A DNA stretch of 59,460 bases from Vitrella brassicaformis (lineage: Eukaryota > Sar > Vitrellaceae). Below, in pieces: positions 23,158 to 34,548 of the stretch. The notes under the pieces were generated by a model. That model made no database searches and was not told where the DNA came from. It worked only from the letters and a program-made list of their open reading frames with translations. Each line of letters begins with the position of its first letter. Positions within the stretch are counted from its first letter, which is position 1. Made by a program: the position numbers and the translations under genes. The stretch spans positions 1 through 59,460 of the forward strand of contig CDMY01000176.1 in the NCBI GenBank assembly GCA_001179505.1, in the 5' to 3' direction.

Positions 23158-26100
23158 TTACATGTGCTGCCGGGTGTAGTGGGAGGTTGGCGGATACAGG
23201 AATCCCTGCGCGACCCCAGGTGTGTGGGGAGGTGCTGGGCCGAGTGTGTGTGGAGGCGGGAGGGGCCGCATTGGCAGGGGAGGATGAGGGAATGGTGCAG
23301 AGTGGGGCGGCATGTGGTGCGGTCCATACATGAATGGGAACGGCGGAGGCGGGGGCATCCCCGGCAGGAGGAAACGAACGCCAATGAACTCTGATGAACA
23401 GACACCAGGCAGAAAGAGAAACAGACAGCGGAGTGAACTATGGACTATGTTGAGGCGGTAGTTCACTCCGCTGTCACTGACTTACCGAGCATCTTGACGC
23501 ACAGGTGCCACTTGTAGGGGTTGCCGTGGATGACGATCGGACCCATGGGGGACGGCATGCACACGGGCTTCACCATGGACTCATACTGCGTCATGAAAAA
23601 CGCACAGACATGCATTGCAATCAATATCCAGCCTTGTGTGTGCATGTCATGGATGAGGCACACCCGCAGGAGCTCGGAGGTGATGGTCAGCTTGACGGCG
23701 GGGTCCTTGAGCATGTTCGCGAATAAAGGAGGAATGCGAAAGATGATCTCCAGGAAGGCAAAACGAGCCTGCTCAGGCCTGCACACATTGAATGCATACA
23801 AATGTCCACAGCCCAAAATCTGTCTGTGCGTGGCCGTCCATTCATACGTAGGGTTGGCGCCCAGGCGTTTCATCATGGCCGGCCCCCACGCATCTCTCCA
23901 CCAGCGGTCGTTGGTCTGGGAACAAACTGACAGAGAGGGAGACACACGTGTGATGTGTCGCGTCAGTTCGTGCCTCCTCCTGGCATAAACACACGCGTGT
24001 GTATCTCCTGCAAGCACCTGCATGTACGCGTGTCGAACATGCAGGGCCTCCTCGCGATGGCCGGACAGCAGTAGGTTGACCGCCAAGATGGCACCGAGTT
24101 GGCAGCCGCCGGGCAACTCGGGAATCGACACGTAAGGCACTGTATTGCACGCATTGCACTCATCACACACACAAACGCAAAAAAGCGTTTGGTATATACT
24201 TGTATGTGTTCACCTCCTTGGAGTAATTGGCACACTTTGGTGTAGTCCTGGTTGAAGAGGTACGGCATCATGAGCATGGAAGCCTGAAAAACCTTGTGGA
24301 TGGGCTTGTAATACTCACACTCCTCCGGGGGGCTGCTGGACAACACGCGATCGAACCCTCCAGCACTGGCAGGCAACGGTGGGGAGCAGTCAGTGCCAGT
24401 CACATATTATCTGTGTGGACCCTCCTTTCACTCACCTCACTACGATGGCCTCCAGCAACGTGCATGCCCCGGCAGTGTCTCCAGTGCCAAACCTTCACAG
24501 ACATGTGCACGTCAGACAAGCATTCTTGCCCTACATTCGCGTTCCTCACCTCTTGCCCAGGGCATAGAGCTTCGAGAAGATCGGCGGCGAGTAGTAGCGC
24601 AGGGCCAACTCCTAAACACAACCAGCGAGTGCTCCTGGTGTGTCGTGCCGTCAAAATACTTACCCCTTCGTGCGGTGTCTGCGGTGGAGGAAAAGGGAAG
24701 GGGGGTGCCCCGGGAGGGCGGTGGCGCGCCCACTGCCTCTCCATCTCAGTTAGCATGATGGAGTCACTGACGGCCTTGGCCATCCACACATGCGCCCGCA
24801 CGCTTCCGTGCCGACGAATCTGTACAGGCAGGCAAAAAGGAATGATAAGAAACTAGGTGCGACTGGGTGCCTCCCTTCCTCCCTCCGTTCCTGCCCACGT
24901 CTGTACCTGTCTGAGTAGCGATGCGCCATATTCCCAGTCGGACGGCAGCGACTGGCTCCCGCGGATGTGCAGCACCACAAAGGCCAACCCAAGACCTGAC
25001 AGAGAAAGCGATTCAGGAGCGCCAAGCGCTTTGGTAGTGTCCTTCTGTCTGTCCATTTGTACGGATTCTTCCGAGTATCTGCTGTCCGTCGGGAGGCAGA
25101 TCCGCGCCCATGGCAGAGAAGAGCCCGTCGAGACGCAGGACGACGTTGACCAGACCTGCAAGACGCAGATCGATCAAGAAGAGGGGCATTGCATGCGTTG
25201 ACATAACGATGTTCTCTGCAGAGACATAGATACCCTCAATGAAGTTGGCCCCATCGAGCATGTCCAGCACCATGCCGTCCCACCCCTCCACTGCGGGCGC
25301 CGTGTCGGCCGTTGGGTCGCCCGCCATCTGCCAGGGGGGAACCCAAAACATTGGCATGGGAGCGGCATGGGACCTGAGACACCAGGAGATAGTACCGATG
25401 GAGGCTCATCTATATTTCCTGCCCGTCTGAGTACATGTAGGTGAATTTGAGTCTCTTCAGCAGTGTTCTGGCGTTGTCGAAGTGGTTGATGGCCGTGGCC
25501 ACGGCGCACACCAGCTGGCGGGTGAGCTCCAGGACATTGCCCACGGCAGGCACTACTGTCATGATGGTTGTCCACATAGCCAGGAACGGGGCATCCTCGG
25601 CATCTGTGTTGGCACATAATTGCAATACACACGTTTAGAGGCACGTGAATGTGTGTGTGGCTGACCGGCAGCCGCGGTGGCAAGCTGCTCGATTTCGTCT
25701 GGAAAGATTTTGAGTATCTGTTTGAGGACCTTCATGAAGGCTTGGGCGAAGACTGTCTCCCCCATGACCATCGAACAGCACGCCATCACCTGACCGACAC
25801 CAACGAGACATGACCACACGGCGTGCGGGGTGCTGATACCTGTACGGCCTTCCTTTGTGTGTCGTCTGTGGGCTGGTCGTCATCGTCACGATACACCGAC
25901 TTGGCAGCCTGGTACCACTGCACGTGTGACACGAAGGAATGAGTCATGGGGGTGTCCGGCTGTCCTGTCCTATGTGTGTCTCTGCGTGTGCGACGCCTAC
26001 CTCTTTTGCGGTTTTGTGTGCCTTCGAGTAGAGCTTCTTGGCCTTCTTCATGTCATCGTCGCTGGCCTTGGACACGCCGCTGCACCATGGCACACAGAAG

Positions 26101-27120
26101 CCATGACAGCGGATGACATAACGGCACGTGTGTGTCTTGTTTGTGCCCGTCCCTGTTTACCTGATGAGGTATGCCTCCGCGAGTAGGAAGGACGACACGG
26201 GGTCCTTGACGTCATCGGGATCCACATCAGGCGACACCAGAGTATCCCACACCATCGACAGAGCTGATACACGGATACCCAACACAACACACACCATCCA
26301 AATGCAGCCAGCCTTTCTCCCCCCTCTCCCTGCCTGTCTTCTTTTCTTACGTACCTCGTCGCGCCTCGGCATAGATATCCCAGTTGACGTATATGTCCTC
26401 CCACTTGACCTTGGTGCGCCCCAGCCACGGGAACAGCCGAGACACACTGTCTGCGGACACATAGCATCGCCACCCATACAAAGAGAAACAGACAGACGTC
26501 TGCCGCGTCGCCTGCAGGGCTCTCACCGTCGTATGGAATGATTTGGCTGTTCTCGGCCGTGAGCTGCGAGGGCACCGCCAAGACCAGCATACCTGACAAC
26601 GGACCATACACACAGGCACCCCAATGACCGAAGAGATGTGCTATCGAATCGCTTTTTCTCACCGTCAGGTGTGACGGGAGTCGCCTGTGCTGCAGACGAT
26701 GAGAACGAACCCGAGTTGCCGCCGACGACGGGAGGTCCCAGCAGGACGGCTCCCTGCTGCTGCGATGAGGAGGCTACGGGGAACTGATAGGGCGTTGCAC
26801 TGGCCATCGGCACTCCTGAATCGATATCCATGCCATCAATATGCAAGAATGCACCGGGGAGAATGGAATGGCATGTCATTGAATACCTGGATTGGACGGG
26901 ACGGGAAGGAGCGGCGGTGGCAGATAGGGCGGGAACGGACCTGATGACGTCACGGCCACATGCAGAGTGACCTGATGGCTCATTGCTGCCGTCATTCACC
27001 TGTGAAGGGCACACCGGGCGGCCGCGGCCCAGTGGGACCTTCAGGACAACAGAGGAGAGGGTTGTGATGTGAGAGCAATGATGTTCTGCTGATGTCATTA
27101 CCTCCTCCAAGCCCAGACAT
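23158..27120 (-). CDS. Large proline-flanked helical protein, many exons, unknown
   Basis: The start is ATG 27120-27118 (MSGLGG), spliced to GPTGPRPPGVPFT and then GPFPPYLPPPLLPVPSNP and a Gln/Ser-rich segment (QFPVASSSQQQGAVLLGP, about 26820-26665). The long middle is helical, in about 18 short exons. Recognisable stretches include SRLFPWLGRTKVKWEDIYVN (about 26440), SSFLLAEAYLIR (about 26190), DDDMKKAKKLYSKAHKTAKE (26080-26000), MKVLKQILKIFPDEIEQLA (25740-25680) and LEIIFRIPPLFANMLKD (about 23755-23700). The C-terminus is again Pro/Met/His-rich (GMPPPPPFPFMYGPHH) and ends at 23158. The order suggests an alpha-solenoid scaffold with disordered Pro-rich ends, but I do not know the family. Its start codon lies only 86 bp from that of the divergent gene at 27207. 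Confidence 0.6.
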
Positions 27121-27206
27121 TCTGATGTGATGATGTCCTCGTTTCTGAGCCCAAGTGCAACAAAACGGCGCTTGGGTTTTACGGATGCTCGACATCCTTT
27201 GCGCAA

Positions 27207-27902
27207 ATGATATCATCTCAGCAGTCCCGCAGGCTGCTCCACAGCCTCTCCTCTCTCAGCTGCCCCTCCAGCTCCCCTGCCATCTCCCTGGCGCCCTCGT
27301 CACGCCTGGCGCCCGATGCAACGACCGCAACTGTTAGCTCCTTCCAGCAACTGCGCTTCACCAAGCACCCCTACAAGCCCAAGACACGTGAGGTGGTGCA
27401 CCCCCACATCCCGCACCCCGAGTTCCTGCCCCTGCCCAATTGCTACCGCGCCGTCACAGATCCCAACCAGTCCTTCTACCCTCTCGGCTACAGGGCCGAG
27501 AAGCACATCGAGTCGCTCCGCACAGGCGAGTACCTGGGGGAGGACTACCCTTACAACCTCCTGCAGTGGCGCTACTGGCGGCGGCGGAAGTACAACGTCA
27601 CCCAGCAGACGCACCCATGGTTCACGTCAGAGGTCAAGTGCGTCGACTATCTGCGCCCGTTCGCTGTGTTCACCACGTCGTGGATTGAGAACGGCAGGCA
27701 TCGGGTGCGGCGATTTCGGACGGCGTATGGCGTGCTGCGTGCGAGGCGGGCTGCGGAGAAGTTCCGCATCGACATGATGGCGCTGGGTCGAGTGGACAAC
27801 AGAGCGACGGAGAGGCAGCGGCGGCTCAAGTATCTGGAGGGGCGGGCCGAGAGGCTGCGCAGGAAATACATCTTCCACAAGGTGGCTGCCGGACAGTTCT
27901 GA
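27207..27902 (+). CDS. Single-exon basic protein, probably mitochondrial
   Basis: 231 residues in one exon, unusual here. The N-terminus (MISSQQSRRLLHSLSSLSCP) is Arg/Ser/Leu-rich with no acids for about 35 residues, like a mitochondrial presequence. The mature part is rich in Arg, Tyr and Trp (NLLQWRYWRRRKYNV, TSWIENGRHRVRRFRTAYGV) and ends in a basic helix (RRLKYLEGRAERLRRKYIFH). The composition suggests a mitoribosomal or RNA-binding organelle protein; no domain is recognised. The GC-rich coding sequence agrees with its neighbours. Confidence 0.75.
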   Translation: MISSQQSRRLLHSLSSLSCPSSSPAISLAPSSRLAPDATTATVSSFQQLRFTKHPYKPKTREVVHPHIPHPEFLPLPNCYRAVTDPNQSFYPLGYRAEKHIESLRTGEYLGEDYPYNLLQWRYWRRRKYNVTQQTHPWFTSEVKCVDYLRPFAVFTTSWIENGRHRVRRFRTAYGVLRARRAAEKFRIDMMALGRVDNRATERQRRLKYLEGRAERLRRKYIFHKVAAGQF

Positions 27903-28476
27903 GGGAAGCTAAGCTGCTGGGGTGTACTCTAGTCATGGTAAGGGACGGGAGCCACACGGGGGAGAGCGGCTCTCACGGGGGCAGCGAGGTGGAATAGGCG
28001 TCTGTCTTGTGATGTGTCCGTATGCAGGTTGTGTCAGTTGTGGCGATGGCATCGTCTGCCGCACACTGCTGAGCTTTTGGCCGTCTTGTTGATACAAGAC
28101 GATTCGTCTACCTTTCCATGTGTGCTGCACGGGCGAGTGGGTGGGTGGGTGCTTGCTGCTTTGTTCTATCGGACTGATTGGCTGGCTGAGTGTGGGTGGC
28201 TCTGTGAGGGATGCATTGCACGCCCCCCATCTGCACGCATCGATTGGCTGTGTTGCCGTAATCGGTGCTTGTTCATCGGGGGCGATGAATGCGTACCTCA
28301 TAGAATCGCTCATCCCAGCGTGTTTTCTGTGTACTGACCGATACATGCAGGGACGCGTGTGCCATAAGTTTGCGATGTCGGCAACATGCAGATCTGAACT
28401 GTCCCCTCCCCCAGCTCAGGCCGCCTAGGGTGCTCCCTGAAACCGCAGCCTGACGAAGGATTTCTTGCAGCGCCGC

Positions 28477-29919
28477 ATGAGTCCTTCAGCGTGCATCCCA
28501 TTCCTCTGGCTCACATTCGTCGGCATCCTCTCGACCCTCAACGCCGACGCGGCATTTTCTCACTCAAGGAGCTTCGCCACCCTCCCGGTCTTCTCGAGGT
28601 CACTGCGAGCAGGCAGGGCCCGACAGAGCCAGCCACCTCTCGCCACAGCAACCCGCAGCTCCAGGACATCTAGCCAGCCACCTCTCGCCTGTGTGTCGTC
28701 GGCTCTCTGCGCCGCTGGGATGAGTGCGCTGAAGCGCGGCCTTGTCGAATCTGCGGTGGTGGCGTTGGGTGTCAATGGCTTGGGGTTCGCCATTTCAGCC
28801 ATCACAGGCACTCAGAAGATTACAGATCTATTCGGTCCGTGCCCTCCCTTCTGACGCGAGAAGGGCAGATGGGCAATCGAATCGATGGGCAGACTCGCAT
28901 CGCATCATGCTGTTTTGTTTCCTGTCGCTGGCTGCAGGTACTGGTTGCTTCGTTCTGACAGCGCTCAACAGCTTCCGTAGCGCAGGGGTGCCCATCGACA
29001 TAGCCAGCCGCCCGGCATTCCTCACAGCGGCCGTGTCCCTGTGGGGGACGAGATTGGCGTCGTTTCTGTTCAACCGGATCCTCAAGACCGGCGAGGACAC
29101 ACGCCTCACCGACCAGTTTCAGAGCACTGGCGGGCTGGCCGCATTCTGGACCGCTCAAACAGTCTGGTACTTCCGCAACACATACACGGGAGGAAACAAA
29201 CGGACAGACAGTGAGAAGTACGTCATGCTTTCGCTCTGCACACGTGGTGGTGTGGGTGCCATGCAGGTGTTGGCTGTCGCTGCTGCCATCGACGGTGGCC
29301 GTGTACAGCAAGGCAGCCACCTCGTTGACGCGATGGGACGCCTTCGGCATCGCGCTCTTCTCCCTAGGGTTCGCATTCGAGACCATTGCCGACAACCAGA
29401 AGTGGGCCAAGAAGCAGCGGGAGATGAAGGGTGAGGCGGCCAAGGGGAAGGGCGACAAGGCCGCCAAGTGGATGGACGAGGGCCTCTGGCGGCTCTGCAG
29501 ATATCCCAACTACTTTGGTGAGTGTGCCTGCGGCGGCCTGGTTTGCATGATCTATTGTTTCTGTGTGAACGTCAGGGGAGATATGTGTGTGGAGCGGTTT
29601 GTATGCCGTCGCCGTGCCGGCCCTCTATCAGGCGTATGGACCTAAGATGGTGCGCTCTTGCCAGCCACTGGCAGACAGACAGACAGACAGACAATGCTGC
29701 TGCAGTGCACATTCGCGATTCCTTTGTCTGTCCGGTTTTCCTCAGGTGGCGTTGGGTGCCTTGTCGCCCGCCTTCGTCTCGTCCCTGCTGCTGTTCGTGT
29801 CGGGAGTGCCGTTGGCTGAGAAGAGGGCAGACAAGCGATTTGGCGACGACCCTCAGTATCAGGAGTACAAGAAGAGCACACCCTTGATCATTCCCGACCT
29901 CACCAAGGTCTTCAAATAG
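28477..29919 (+). CDS. DUF1295 / steroid 5-alpha-reductase-like membrane protein
   Basis: Five exons (28477-28834, 28938-29166, 29267-29517, 29576-29649, 29746-29919) join to 361 residues with every phase matching. Several membrane helices are followed by the family signature: ADNQKWAKKQ, then GLWRLCRYPNYFGE, a W-S-G-L-Y helix and the C-terminal SGVPLAEKRADKRFGDDPQY with LIPDL at the end (here IIPDLTKVFK). Known members are NADPH-dependent reductases of lipid or sterol-like substrates, or uncharacterised; the GLWRLCRYPNYFGE block binds the cofactor in relatives. The N-terminal 75 residues begin with a signal-like hydrophobic stretch (PFLWLTFVGILSTLNADAAF), then a Ser/Arg-rich segment, so routing through the ER, possibly to the plastid, is plausible. 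Confidence 0.85.
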
Positions 29920-30364
29920 ACACCTCGCTGCCTTTCTGTGGAGGCGCTGTGTTGTATAGCCATGTGGGTGTGTGCGCTTTGGTGTGACTTGCTTGGCTTG
30001 GTCCGTGTATGAGTGAGCATTTGTGAGATTGTCGCTTTCTGTGTAGACGAGAGAGGTGTATTTCATGACAGACCCACCATTGTGACTCGAAGAGTCCAGG
30101 CCGCTGTCCAGGGGGGGGGCACGCACCCACCCACCCATCTTACTTACTGTACATCCATATCATCCAAACCACACACCTAACACTTCGCTTAAACTCATCC
30201 ATCCCACACCCACGAATGGCCTACCACCTAACCGAAGGACGCGCTCTCGCTTGCCCTGTTGTACAGCTAGCTACCAGGGCTAGCTAGACTGAGCGTGCAG
30301 CCATCCATTCTTCTGCCCCCCCATAAACACACCCGCCCACTGACATGACACCCGCCCGTTCAAT
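29920..30364. other. Convergent intergenic spacer
   Basis: 3' flanks of the DUF1295 gene (+) and the SSB gene (-). It has a C9-rich run at 30110-30120 read on the minus strand; nothing else seen. Confidence 0.5.
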
Positions 30365-31623
30365 TCACATGGGCAGTTCCTCAATGGGCGGATTCTGCGA
30401 TCCCGTCTGGTACCGGCGCTGATAGCCTCCGGCTCGCGACTGGCCGGTCTGTCGCGGCTTGCGCTGCGCACCACCGGAGGGGCTCCACGTGCGGGAGCTG
30501 TACGGCTGGTACCCGTTGTCACCCTCCACAGCCGATGCAGCCGACACGCGGCCGTAGAGGCCCTGCGAGAGGTCTTGGGGCGTGGGAGCCGCCTTGTCGC
30601 TGGCCACTGCTGCCGCCGCGGCGTCCATGGCGTAGCCGGCCTGGTCTTGTGCTGCGGCGGCGTAGTTGTTGTTGGAGGCTTGTCTGTCCTCCGGGCTGTC
30701 GAGCATGACCATCTCGCCACGGAAGCGCTGAAGCACGACCTCGGTGGTGAAACGCTCGTTGCCTGCAGCAGGCAGGTCACGTGACACACACACACATCAA
30801 GGAAGTGGCTCGGCGTTCGTTGCGGTGGTTGTGGTACTGACCATCGTTGCCAGCCCATCTGCGTGTCTGCAGCGCACCCTCCAAGTACAGCCGGCGGCCC
30901 TTCCTGGCAGAGGGAGGCGACAGACAGCACAGCACGCCATGCCATGCCATGCCATGCCATGCCAGACGACGATGTGTCGTCTTCCCTCCTGTGTGCAGTG
31001 ACCCTACTTACTTGACGTATTTTTCGACGACTTCCACGAGCTGCTGGTCGTACAGGGCGACACGGTGCCACTCGGTGCGAGTCTTCAGCTCACCCGATGC
31101 CTGATAACACAAGGAATGAAAGACAAACACCGAACGAGCTGTCTTTCCGTGCTTGCTTCCCCGTCAGTCACTGCCTGCCTGCCGGCCTCGGTGCCTCAGT
31201 CACCCGATCTCTCCAGTTCTCAGACGTCGCCAGATTGATGTTGGCGACCTTTTCGCCGTTGGGGAGCAGCCGGATATCGGGGTCAGTCCCCACACGACCC
31301 AACAAACACACCTTGTTGATCGACTTCTCCGACTGAATAAGCAATCAATCAGCCAATCAACCAGCGGCAACAGAGGCGTGTGTGGGCATTCACACCACCG
31401 GCAGTCGGCTCACCATCATGATTCTTGACGGCAGGTTTTGCTGCATCGGCGCCTTGGGCTGCATTCTCCTGGTCTGCGTCGCCTTCATTGAGGATATTGG
31501 GGTGCGGTGGGTGCGTGCGACTCTCTGAGCACTGAGTACAAAGCTCCATGCCGACAGCGGCAGCACGACCAGCAGGGCGACAGAATAAAGCATCGATGGA
31601 AGACGGCACTCGCAGATCTTCAT
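30365..31623 (-). CDS. ssb: Organellar single-stranded DNA-binding protein (SSB)
   Basis: Five exons (31623-31414, 31332-31204, 31100-31012, 30903-30842, 30762-30365) close to a 295-residue frame. The OB fold is complete and bacterial in type: NKVCLLGRVGTDPDIRLLPN, GEKVANINLATSENWRD, TEWHRVALYDQQLVEVVEKY, VKKGRRLYLEGALQTRRW and FTTEVVLQRF. It would coat single-stranded DNA in organelle replication and repair as a tetramer. The N-terminus has a hydrophobic signal (MLYSVALLVVLPLSAWSFVL) followed by a basic, Thr/Ser/Met-rich stretch without acids, so a plastid bipartite leader is likelier than a mitochondrial one. The C-terminal 120 residues are Ala/Gln/Arg-rich and disordered and end PPIEELPM; the acidic DDDIPF tip of bacterial SSB is reduced to EEL. 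Divergent with the gene at 31835. Confidence 0.88.
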
Positions 31624-31834
31624 TCTGCAGCTGACGGAGGTGGCTGGCGTAGCGTGGAACAGCTGAACTGGTTGTAGCGGCGGGAGAGAAACCGTTTTCA
31701 ACTGCGAGCTGGAAAAGATCGCCGCAGCGAAAGCTGAGAGGATGGAAGGGCCTCCACGTGATGCGACAAGGCTACTAAAGACATAAAGAATCACTCCCGC
31801 AACAAGTTTCGTTCTTATCTGGGCAGCTGCCCCG

Positions 31835-34083
31835 ATGTTGCAAAGGGGCAGAGGGAGGAGGACTTCCTTTCAACCCAGCCTCAGAAACAACTCTCTGCCG
31901 CCGCTCGACGACATCGACATGGGATATTATGACAACGACCTCACTCTAACCGACCTGTTTGCAACCCGTCAACGACTCAGCAGGGGCTCTCGAGCGTCAG
32001 CCGTCGACAAGAAGGTTGACATAGCCCGCAAGCACAAGAGGCTGGTCAAGAGCGTCGACAGCTACCTGTGCACCATGCCTGAGGCCCCGTGCCTGTCTGA
32101 GAGGGAGAGGAGGCTAAGGGATCTCCTGTGGACCAAAGAGGACGTCCCCGCGCTGCCTCGTCATCTGGTGGTAGACGTCAAGCGGCTGACCGATGAGGTG
32201 AACGGGAAGGACCAGCTTCGCTCCCTCACCGAGCGGAGCACCAACAGCCCCAACGCGAGGAAGAGAGACCCGTCTTCTTCTCCGCCTCCACCGCCAGTGG
32301 CCCTTCCCGCCCTCGCCACCAACGCTCCCCAATCGCCGTCGATCGATTGGCCCTTGCCCCCACCTTCGGCTCTGCCGCCCCACGACCGCGCCATCCTCAT
32401 GAATATCTCGCGTCACTTGAAGCTCAAAGTCAACGAAGACAAGAGAAACGAACGGCGCTCCCTGTGCGACAGAATGCGCATCGGCCTGTGGATGGTGGCG
32501 TGCGCCTACAGCGTCAGGGGGTTCGAGGACGCCCTGACTTCAGGCTTCACACGCGCCACCCGTCGTCTGTCTGGCGGTTTCGTGCTGATGGATGGAGAGA
32601 TAGGGGCATCGCCGGTAAGCCGCCGGGATGTTCTCATGCGGCGGCGGGCGGCGCGGCACTCCTGGGGGATGGCGACGAGTGTGATGATGGCGTCCCGGCG
32701 GTTCGTGCGGATGAAGCGGCCGAACCACTCGATAGAGGTCGTCAAGTCGTTCGTCAAGCAGCTCACGTCACTCAAACACTGCATCGAGGTACCTAAGAAT
32801 CAAGAGGCATGAGTGAGTGCCTCATCTTGTCTTGATCCCACTCACCTGCTGCTCTGCTCTGGTCAGCTGCGCAAGAAGGTCCGCAAGATGATGCATGCGA
32901 TAACCCATTTCCAGAGGTCGGCCCGTGTGGGCCTGGCCCGCATCCGTGCCGCCTACGCGGCGATCGAGCGGCAGTGGCTGTGGGTAGAGGCGCTCGTCAT
33001 CGCCCGCACCATCAATGTGGCCGCCGACCGGCTGGCGGGCGACTACACCAAGTACGAGCAGGGCGGCAAGTCGTCCCTGATGGACTTCATTGAGCAGCAC
33101 CGCATCCCTGGCGCATGGAGACACGCCAAGATCAGGTGAGAGGCAGCATGTGAACGAACGGCGTGGGGGAGGCATGGACTTGGTGGACGCGACGTCTGGT
33201 CTGGTGTGTGATTGTGTTGTGTTGTGTTGTGTTATGTTGTGTGTCAGGTCGATTTATGTAGAGAACGCAAATCTGTGGTACGAGCAGTACCAGCAGCACA
33301 AAAAGAGCCTCAAGAAATATGCCAAGGTGAGTGAGAGAGACTCGCGCCACGCCCGCATGCGCCACTCCACTGCGAGCATCAATGTGGTCCCTCCCATGTG
33401 CTGTCTGTGTCGCTTCTATCAGGCGTGTCAGGAGTGGCGTCTGGAGGCCCTGACATACGGCCTCTCCAACCGAAGCAAGTGGCCTTCGATGCCAAGACCA
33501 CCCCGACCACTCCCCGAAGGCCTCACACAGCAGGTCAGTCAGCAAGGGAAAGAAGCTCGTGGCACCCGCCCGCTGCATCATCGAATCGATGAACAATCCT
33601 GTTACCTCCCCTCAGGTGTCTCCCGAGCGTCTGGAGGAGGCGATCCTGAGCAGCACGCACCTTAAGAAGAAGCTGGAGACCACACTCAAGGCCGCCAGCA
33701 ACGCCTTCCTCTCCACCGTCAAACCACCCAAACGGCCCCTCTGCTCCCCAGACCCCTCCTCACAGCTGGCCCCTCCCTCCCCCAGCATGCTCACTTCATT
33801 CGTGCGTGAGTCCCCACGCAGGCTCAGCCTCCGCAGCGCCACCAAGAAGCTGCTGCAGTCCGTCCACGAGCAGCAGAACACGCAGCAGGCCGCTGACGAG
33901 GCTGCATCGATAGCTGCACGGCTGGAGGTTCCGACGGGTGGTGAGCTGAGGCAGACGAGGACGAGCCTGCTGGGTGACTTAGCTATGGTGGCGGCGGAGA
34001 AGGAGAGGGACGGTGGCGTGTCGGAGGGAGCGAAGGCCACGGCGTGGGGGAACGTCGTGTCGCTAGGAGACCCTGACTCGTGA
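31835..34083 (+). CDS. Basic helical protein, unknown
   Basis: Five exons (31835-32788, 32867-33135, 33248-33326, 33423-33533, 33616-34083) give a closed 626-residue frame. The N-terminal third has RKHKRLVKSVDSYL and a Pro/Ser-rich spacer (SSSPPPPPVALPALA). The middle is a long run of Arg/Trp/Leu amphipathic helices (RIGLWMVACAYSVRGFEDAL, RRRAARHSWGMATSVMMASR, KKVRKMMHAITHFQRSARVG, AAIERQWLWVEALVIARTIN) that resemble IQ-like calmodulin-binding helices without a strict IQxxxRGxxxR. Then comes WYEQYQQHKKSLKKYAK and a disordered Ser/Pro/Gln-rich tail. It could be a cytoskeletal or axonemal protein, but no family is recognised. Confidence 0.7.
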
Positions 34084-34548
34084 CATGGGGGAGGGATGGA
34101 GGGGGGCAGAGGGAATCTGGTAGTCTATGACGTGTGTATGTGATCCGATGAAGGGCCCGGGGTGTTTTCGCTGCACTGACTCTGAGTCACTGTACTGTCT
34201 GTGCTGTGCTGTGCTGTGCTGTAGTGGTCTCGTTTATGTACCGTCGATGTCTGCGTGAACGGTGCAGCGTCGGCCTCCTTCATTCGTAATATATGGGACA
34301 GGACAGACAGACAGGGGGCTCTTCGTCCTTTATCTGTGATGCATGCGTGCATGCGGACTCACTGCTCTGGTCATGAATTCGACCCGCTCCACACTGCAAG
34401 CTTAGCTCAGGGCAAACCAGCTGCGTCCAAGAGCAGCAACATGCAGGGATTCGCTGCATGGGCAGCCGCACAATATATCTGCAATGACAAAACGACCAAC
34501 CACAGACCCCCGTACATCGGGCCAGTCAAACCCTTCTTCTTCGGGTTA
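34084..34548. other. Upstream region of the exopolyphosphatase gene
   Basis: It contains (TGCTG)n at 34199-34222 and aagcttagctcag at 34399. The exopolyphosphatase frame is open upstream to 34255, with alternative ATGs at 34255, 34342 and 34441. Confidence 0.5.

Noticed and set aside
26700-26830. Poly-Gln and poly-Ala runs as possible expansion loci
   Set aside because: They are short and encoded by mixed codons; such runs are common in disordered regions of this genome.
26523-26840. Peptide GMDIDSGVP apparently shared between the 26.8 kb gene and the HAT1-OTU linker
   Set aside because: In the 26.8 kb gene GMDIDS lies in an intron that ends atcgattcag, so the match is not protein-level.
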